From positions 1-64,000 of the forward strand of contig BCKL01000028.1 of the NCBI GenBank assembly GCA_001600635.1: a stretch of 64,000 nt of DNA, in the 5' to 3' direction. The DNA is from Leucosporidium creatinivorum (Eukaryota; Basidiomycota; Microbotryomycetes; Leucosporidiales; Leucosporidiaceae). The translations under genes and the position numbers were made by a program. Positions 59,054 to 64,000 of this stretch are shown one piece after another (positions within the stretch are counted from its first letter, which is position 1; each line of letters begins with the position of its first letter). A model generated the notes under the pieces. That model ran no database searches. It was not told the origin of the DNA and saw only the letters and a list, made by a program, of their open reading frames with translations.

Positions 59054-59280
59054 TGAGGGGTCTATGATATTGTGTAGGGCCATAGCCTTGCCAACGTACT
59101 TTTGAACTCTACACCGTTCCAGCGCGATGCGGCGGAGAGCTGGACCTCCGAGCAGCGAGCAGCGAATTCGGTGAATTCACCCGGCCTGCTTGGTTGGGTA
59201 CTGAGGCGGTTACAACAGGGCACGTACTGAACAAAACACGCAATACACTATAGACGTCTCGTCTCCCTCTTTGACTCTCG

Positions 59281-60134
59281 CTAACCAGAGCCGCTCCACA
59301 CCTCCACCGAGAGCTGGTTCAAAGTCTCCTCCCATTCATCCTGCAGCCGATCCCACAGCTCTTCATCCTCCATCCCGAGCGCCACGATGTTGCTCCACAA
59401 GCTGTGCAGTGCAGCAGCTTTGCGTGGTGCCATGGTAGACGCTTCGGCGGCTGTCGTCTCTGCGCCGAGCTGGACGAGGGTGTCAAACAGAAGGTCAAGG
59501 TTGCCGAGGAGGAGGTAGTCGTGTAGGAGGAAGAAGGTAGAAGCTGATGCCATGCATAGGTGTACGACGGGGAGGGAGAACATGCCGTCGCTGGAAACGG
59601 AGGTGACGGACGCGAGACGGCCGAGGATGGGCGAAGCAAGAGCGAGGGGAAGGCCATGGGTAGGGAGAAGGACGTGGTGCGAGGGTTGGTCTCGGAATGA
59701 CAGAGCGAGGAGATGTGTAGGGAGCGGAAGGTGTGTTGGAGGTGGTCGACAAGCCAGTCGAGGGGGAAGAGAGCTACCGCCGAGGGGCAGGCTAGGTCGC
59801 GTTTGGTTGCTCGAGGCAAGAAGGGATGGTCCTGTACGAAGCCCTCGTTAGGTCACACTACCACCCTGTGCCGCGACCAACACTGCGGGAGCGTACCGAG
59901 CTTGCGCAACGCATCGCGAACGAAGGGGACGGGGACGCCGAGCAAGGCCTCATCCACCTCCATCGAGGAATTGTCTTCCTCTGAATAGTAGGGAAGTCGA
60001 GGCAGGACCCTTGGGAGCTGGACGGTGACCTTGGACTCGCAGCCCGACGCTGTGCTGGAGATGGAGCTGTTGCGGGAGACGGCGATCTCGTCGAAAAGGG
60101 GAGACGGTGAACGAGACGGCGGCGGCGAGTTCAT
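59281..60134 (-). CDS. Clp1 (clampless 1)-like protein
   Basis: Two exons on the minus strand encode about 260 residues. After a Ser/Pro-rich start (MNSPPPSRSPSPLFDE) come VPVPFVRDALRKLGPSLLAS, SHHVLLPTHGLPLALASPIL and DGMFSLPVVHLCMASASTFF, then LLHDYLLLGNLDLLFDTLVQ and a C-terminal helix (DRLQDEWEETLNQL). This pattern matches my recollection of the Clp1 family of basidiomycetes, which in Ustilago and Coprinopsis acts in dikaryon and clamp-cell development downstream of the mating-type homeodomain proteins. Clp1 has no known enzymatic domain. The splice at GCTCG|GTACGC is well supported. The assignment is by motif memory, so a database search is needed to confirm it. Confidence 0.62.
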
Positions 60135-61024
60135 CTTCTTGGGTAGAGTGGTGGATGAGAGGGAGTGAAGGCAGAAGCGTTTGAGGAGAGAAAGAGAGCC
60201 ACGTTCAGGTGTGTCTTTGGGCTCCGACGATGTGAACCGGGAGCCTTCGCAAAAGAGGGGCAAGGCAGCCACTGCGGCGAGCTTAAAGGCCTGGAGATTG
60301 GGCAAAGATCGGCTCCCGTTAGTACTTGTGACGCGGATCGACAGCTGCGAATCGACCTGCAGAGGCGGTTTTTTTGGAGAACAAAAGGAAGGCAAGATCT
60401 CGGCTCAGCTCGGCTCTCTTACCCCGCTCGACAATCTCAACTCTCCACTCGCGTCGTCTTGAACAGGCGCGCGAAGGATGCAAAAGTAGCTTCGCCTTTG
60501 CGAGATTAGAGAGAAAGAGGGAAGCGGCCTTGCGCCGACGAAGAGAAAGCCGAGTTAAACAGGCTCGGAGGACCGCCAGGCGGCGAGCTGAAGAAGCTGA
60601 TAGCATGCACAACGATGACCTCGCCTATTCCGGACTCCATCGCTGGCTATCCTGGGGTCAACTGACAAGGAGGAGGGCGGCTGTTGTCTTGACATGGAGG
60701 CCGGCCAGGATCGGCAAGGGGAAAGCAATGTGGGTCTCTCTGCACGCGTGATATTGCTGTCTCTGAAGTGCACTTGAGGGATCTAAAGCCGTCGCATGAA
60801 CAGGTAATGTTATACAATTGGCGGAGCCGCGCTCATCAGACGCCGTCGCTTCTAAAGCGAGAGCCGAGGCGGCGCCGAGGTGAGGCGCTGGTCACCTCTC
60901 TTGAATTGACGAGCGCGGGAGGGCTGGGTTGCGCGGTGCGGTGTGCGAGGGAGAGAGTAGCTATGTAAAGGGGAACGACGAGGATGCTGTAGATGTACGA
61001 TAGAAGCGCAAGGAAGAGCCCATC
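60135..61024. promoter_or_regulatory. Upstream region of the Clp1-like gene
   Basis: About 890 nt upstream of the minus-strand Clp1-like gene and downstream of the helicase gene. It has several A/G-rich stretches and no recognised coding exon. Frames on the plus strand are short and lack family motifs. Confidence 0.45.
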
Positions 61025-64000
61025 TCATTTCTTGCTCGGAGCAGGAGCGCCCGGCCGTTTCTGCGAAGGCAAGGCGACAGTCAGCTTGAGGCGCGACGAG
61101 ACTACCTAGCCGGATCACTTGCTTTGGCTGGCATGAAAAGGGAGGGCTTCGCTCGAGGTCGAGGCGGTGGAGGAGGTCCGGTCGGCTTGAGCTTCTTGGG
61201 AGGAGGCGGCTCATCGTCTTCGGCCTTGACGGCAAGCTCGGCGGGTTTGACGTCTTCTTGGTGAGTTGGAGTGGGAGGAGGGGGTACGCTAGACTCGGCA
61301 AGAGAGCGCTTGATGGCCGAGGAGCCGTTGGGGACGGTGGCGCGGGGCGCAGAAGCTGCTGGAGCCGACTTTGCCGCTGCCGAGAGAAGTGCTTTTGGCG
61401 CTGTAGGCGGCGGCTTCGAAGCGGTGGCGGCTGCAGCGATTTGCTTCGGCGGCAGGATAGTCGGAATGAAGGAAGGCGTGTTGAGAGGCTTGGCCTTGGA
61501 GGGGATGACGACGGTGCGGATCGCGGGAGGGGCAGCTGAGCGGAACGACTCGGCGGTTACCTGCGAACGAGGATGTCAGGGATATCCTCTCGCGAGATTC
61601 GTGAGAGCTCACCTCGGAGAAGAGGTTGCGAGACTGCGAATCTTCGAGTACTCGACTCCAGAGAGCGTTTTGCTTGAGCGTCGTGGCGTTGCCGAGAACG
61701 AAGAGCGACGAGCGAGCCCTCGTGATGGCGACGTTGAGACGACCTGTGCGAAGGAAGAGGTCAGTAGGAGCCGAGAGAGAGACAGCTACCTGACAGCTAC
61801 TCACGGGCGTCGCTCAAGAATCCGATTCCCTTGTCGACCGACCCTCCTCGAACGCAAGACAGGATGATGATGTCCTTCTCTTGACCTTGGAAGCCCTGTC
61901 GGATCGAGACGAAGGTCAGCAGGCGCCCCGACGTGTCAAGCAAGCACAGAGACTTACATCGACCGTGTTGAAGGAGATCTTGGCCAAGATATCCTCGCCG
62001 AACCTCCTCCGGAAGACAGTCTTGAGCTCGAAGACCTGACCCTTGTACGGCGTGACAACACCGATTCGGTAATCAAAGTCGATGGTAGGGAAGTCGCGCA
62101 GCAGGCGTTCGTAAATGGCGAGCGCAGTCTGCGCCTCGCGAGGGTTGATCCAAGAGTGATGTCGACCGGGCGCCTCGACTCCATCCCGAACATGGAAGAA
62201 GGTGTAGGGAGGGAAAAGGGAGCTCTTGTGCCATGGCTGGAGCGTCTTCTTGTCCATGTCGGGTCCGTCGGTGAGGCGAGACTCATAGAAGGCGGCGGAC
62301 GGGAACGCCGAGATGTTGGGGTGCATGCGGTACTGGATGCTGTGGAGTGAGGGCGAGACGTCAGAGATGGTAGGAGAACGCGGGAAGATGTGTACGAACC
62401 TGAGAAGGTGGGAGCCTCTTCCCCTCTCCATCATCCTGACGAAGAGCGAGCGCTCGTAGCCGGCGCGCTTAGCGGCGGGCGAGATGACGGTGGGAGGGAG
62501 TTGGAGGGGATCTGTGGCGGCGCTGAGTCAGCAAGCAGGCCTATCGAAGCGAACGAGTTGAAAGCTCACCTCCAACGAGCACGCAGCGACGACAGCCGTA
62601 CTTGAGCGGGATGAGCGAACTGAGCTCGACCGACTGAGCCGCCTCGTCGATAATGACCGTGTCAAAGTCGAAAGGAAGCTGCGCCATGTAGTCGTGACCC
62701 GATCCCGACAGCGTAGCGCAGATGACATCCGCCTCGGAGAGGATCTTAAGGCGCATCTTGCGCTGAGCCGCGTCCATTGCTCGCCTCGACTGCTGAGCCT
62801 TGTCCTTCTCGCTATCCAGTCGTTGCGAGAGGTCGAAGATCTGACTCTTGATCGTCTTGAGTTGAACGTGCAGCTCCTTCTTGAGCTCCTGGTTGTTCTC
62901 GACGGCTTGGATCTCGGCGAGCTTCATATCGCGAGCGCCGCGAAGCCCGTCGATCTCACCGCGCATCGAGTGCATCTTGGCCTGCGTGTCGCTCAGCGAT
63001 CCCTTGGACGAGGTGTCGCCTCCGAGCGCACGCTCGACCAGCTCGTCGAGGAAGATGTCCTTGACCGAGATGTCGACTGCCGAGTCGGAGCCGATTCGAA
63101 CGACCTTGGGGACAAAGTGCTGACCTTCCGAGTCGCGGATGCCGTCCTTGAGACGCTTGGCGACTTCGTCGACGGCAGCGTTACTCGGCGCACAGAGGAG
63201 GACCTTGGCGACGGGCTCGACGGTCGCGGGGTCGGTGGCTTTGCCGACGAGGATGGGAGCGGCGACGCGAGGGCGGGAGTCGATAAAGGCGCCGATGAGG
63301 CCGACGATGGTCTTGGTCTTTCCGGTTCCGGGAGGTCTGCGATGGTAGAGTGTCGAGTATCAGCGCGAGGAGAGAGCGAGGAAAGAGCCGAGATGACTGA
63401 CCCTTGGATGAGGCTGAACCCTCTCGTCTTGAGCGCGCCGTGGATGGCCTTGGCTTGAGGCTCGTTGACCTTGTAGGCCGCCATGGTGCGTTGGATGGAA
63501 CGAGGATCGACATCGAGGATGGGAGGAGGGCGAGGGTCGAGGATGTCGTCGAAGAGGTCGAGGTAGCGAACCGACTGGAGGGCCGAGTACTCGCGGTGAA
63601 TGGTGCTGAGGCTGCAAGTGGGGAGAAGCAGAGGTCAGCGGGCAACGAGAAGGGAGAGAGAAGAGCGAACACACCTGTAGAGCTTGACCATCTCCCACTT
63701 TGTCCTCGCACTCAATCCCTGTCCCGCCTCAGTCACATCAGTCCCGAGATGACACCTCAGCGTAATCTCCGAGAACTCCCTCGTCTTCTTGAAGCTCTGC
63801 ACCTTGGCGAGGGTCATCCTTCTCCCCTGCCTCAGCAGCACGAGGTCCGACTCGCTGATCCACATCTTGTCGGGCATCTGACCATGCTCGACGGTGAGGA
63901 AGACGTCGGTAAAGTCGTCCACGGCTTGACGACCCGCAATCGTACAAGGGATGATCTGGTTCTCCTTGGCCGCCTCGACCTTGGCTGTGCGAAGCTGCTC
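61025..64000 (-). CDS. SEN1: Sen1-type RNA/DNA helicase, C-terminal part (runs off the right edge)
   Basis: Sen1 is a superfamily I helicase that unwinds RNA-DNA hybrids and ends transcription of non-coding RNAs. The minus-strand gene enters from the right edge; about 850 residues are visible. In order: KWEMVKLYSLSTIHREYSAL, Walker A GPPGTGKTKTIVGLIGAF, LLCAPSNAAVDEVAKRLKDG, a charged coiled-coil insert (about 62,760-62,980), ADVICATLSGSGHD, the DEAAQSVE Walker B typical of Sen1, GDPLQLPPTVIS, SIQYRMHPNISAFPS, VVTPYKGQVFELK, GFQGQEKDIIILSCVRG and NVAITRARSSLFVLGN. A Pro/Lys-rich tail (KPTGPPPPPRPRAKPS) ends at 61025. All helicase motifs look intact. The N-terminal half lies outside the window. 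Confidence 0.93.

Noticed and set aside
1-64000. tRNA genes, rRNA, transposons, LTR elements or viral remnants
   Set aside because: I looked for GGTTCGA-type B boxes outside coding exons, for terminal repeats, and for reverse transcriptase, integrase and transposase motifs, and found none. A computed search could still find a diverged copy.

Overview
The window is nuclear DNA of a basidiomycete fungus, most likely a yeast-like member of Pucciniomycotina (Microbotryomycetes type). The basis is the gene content (a phytochrome-class hybrid histidine kinase, a Clp1-like regulator, ThrE/DUF1212 membrane proteins with very long N-termini), the GC-rich sequence, and intron-dense genes. Almost every gene is cut by introns of about 45-70 nt that start GTGAGT/GTACGT, carry a GCTGAC-like branch site 15-30 nt before the acceptor, and end CAG. 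I built the gene models by hand from frame continuity, these splice signals and protein family motifs. Genus and species are not claimed.

Left part (1-16.7 kb): a Zn2Cys6 regulator on the minus strand; a large PAS-GAF-PHY hybrid histidine kinase whose bilin-binding residues all appear to be lost; dephospho-CoA kinase (CAB5); a multi-pass membrane protein of unknown function; and ATP-dependent PEP carboxykinase (PCK1), a gluconeogenic enzyme, here with a basic leader. Middle part (17-41 kb): a secreted PIG-L-type deacetylase with four discoidin-like modules; a coiled-coil protein; a minus-strand membrane protein; sterol C-24 methyltransferase (ERG6); a secreted ricin-B-like protein; a type II membrane SGNH/PC-esterase-like protein; a CBM48 glycogen-binding-type protein; a small unknown gene; and a secreted RNase T2.

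Right part (41-64 kb): an acylaminoacyl-peptidase-type S9 protease; two head-to-tail ThrE/DUF1212 (Prm10-like) paralogues sharing a 66-nt identical tract; a membrane-anchored GH75 chitosanase; a zinc-ribbon protein of unknown function; a Clp1-like protein; and the C-terminal part of a Sen1-type helicase running off the right edge.

There is no operon-like logic, but several neighbours act on the cell surface: the secreted deacetylase, chitosanase, SGNH protein, lectin-like protein and RNase T2. The most unusual signals are the apparently bilin-blind phytochrome-like kinase, several microexons (3, 8, 8 and 10 nt, one of them holding the kinase's phospho-histidine), module duplication together with its intron in the deacetylase, and a TCGGCGA/TCGCCGA word that recurs through the non-coding DNA. 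I saw no tRNA, rRNA, CRISPR array, transposon or viral remnant.
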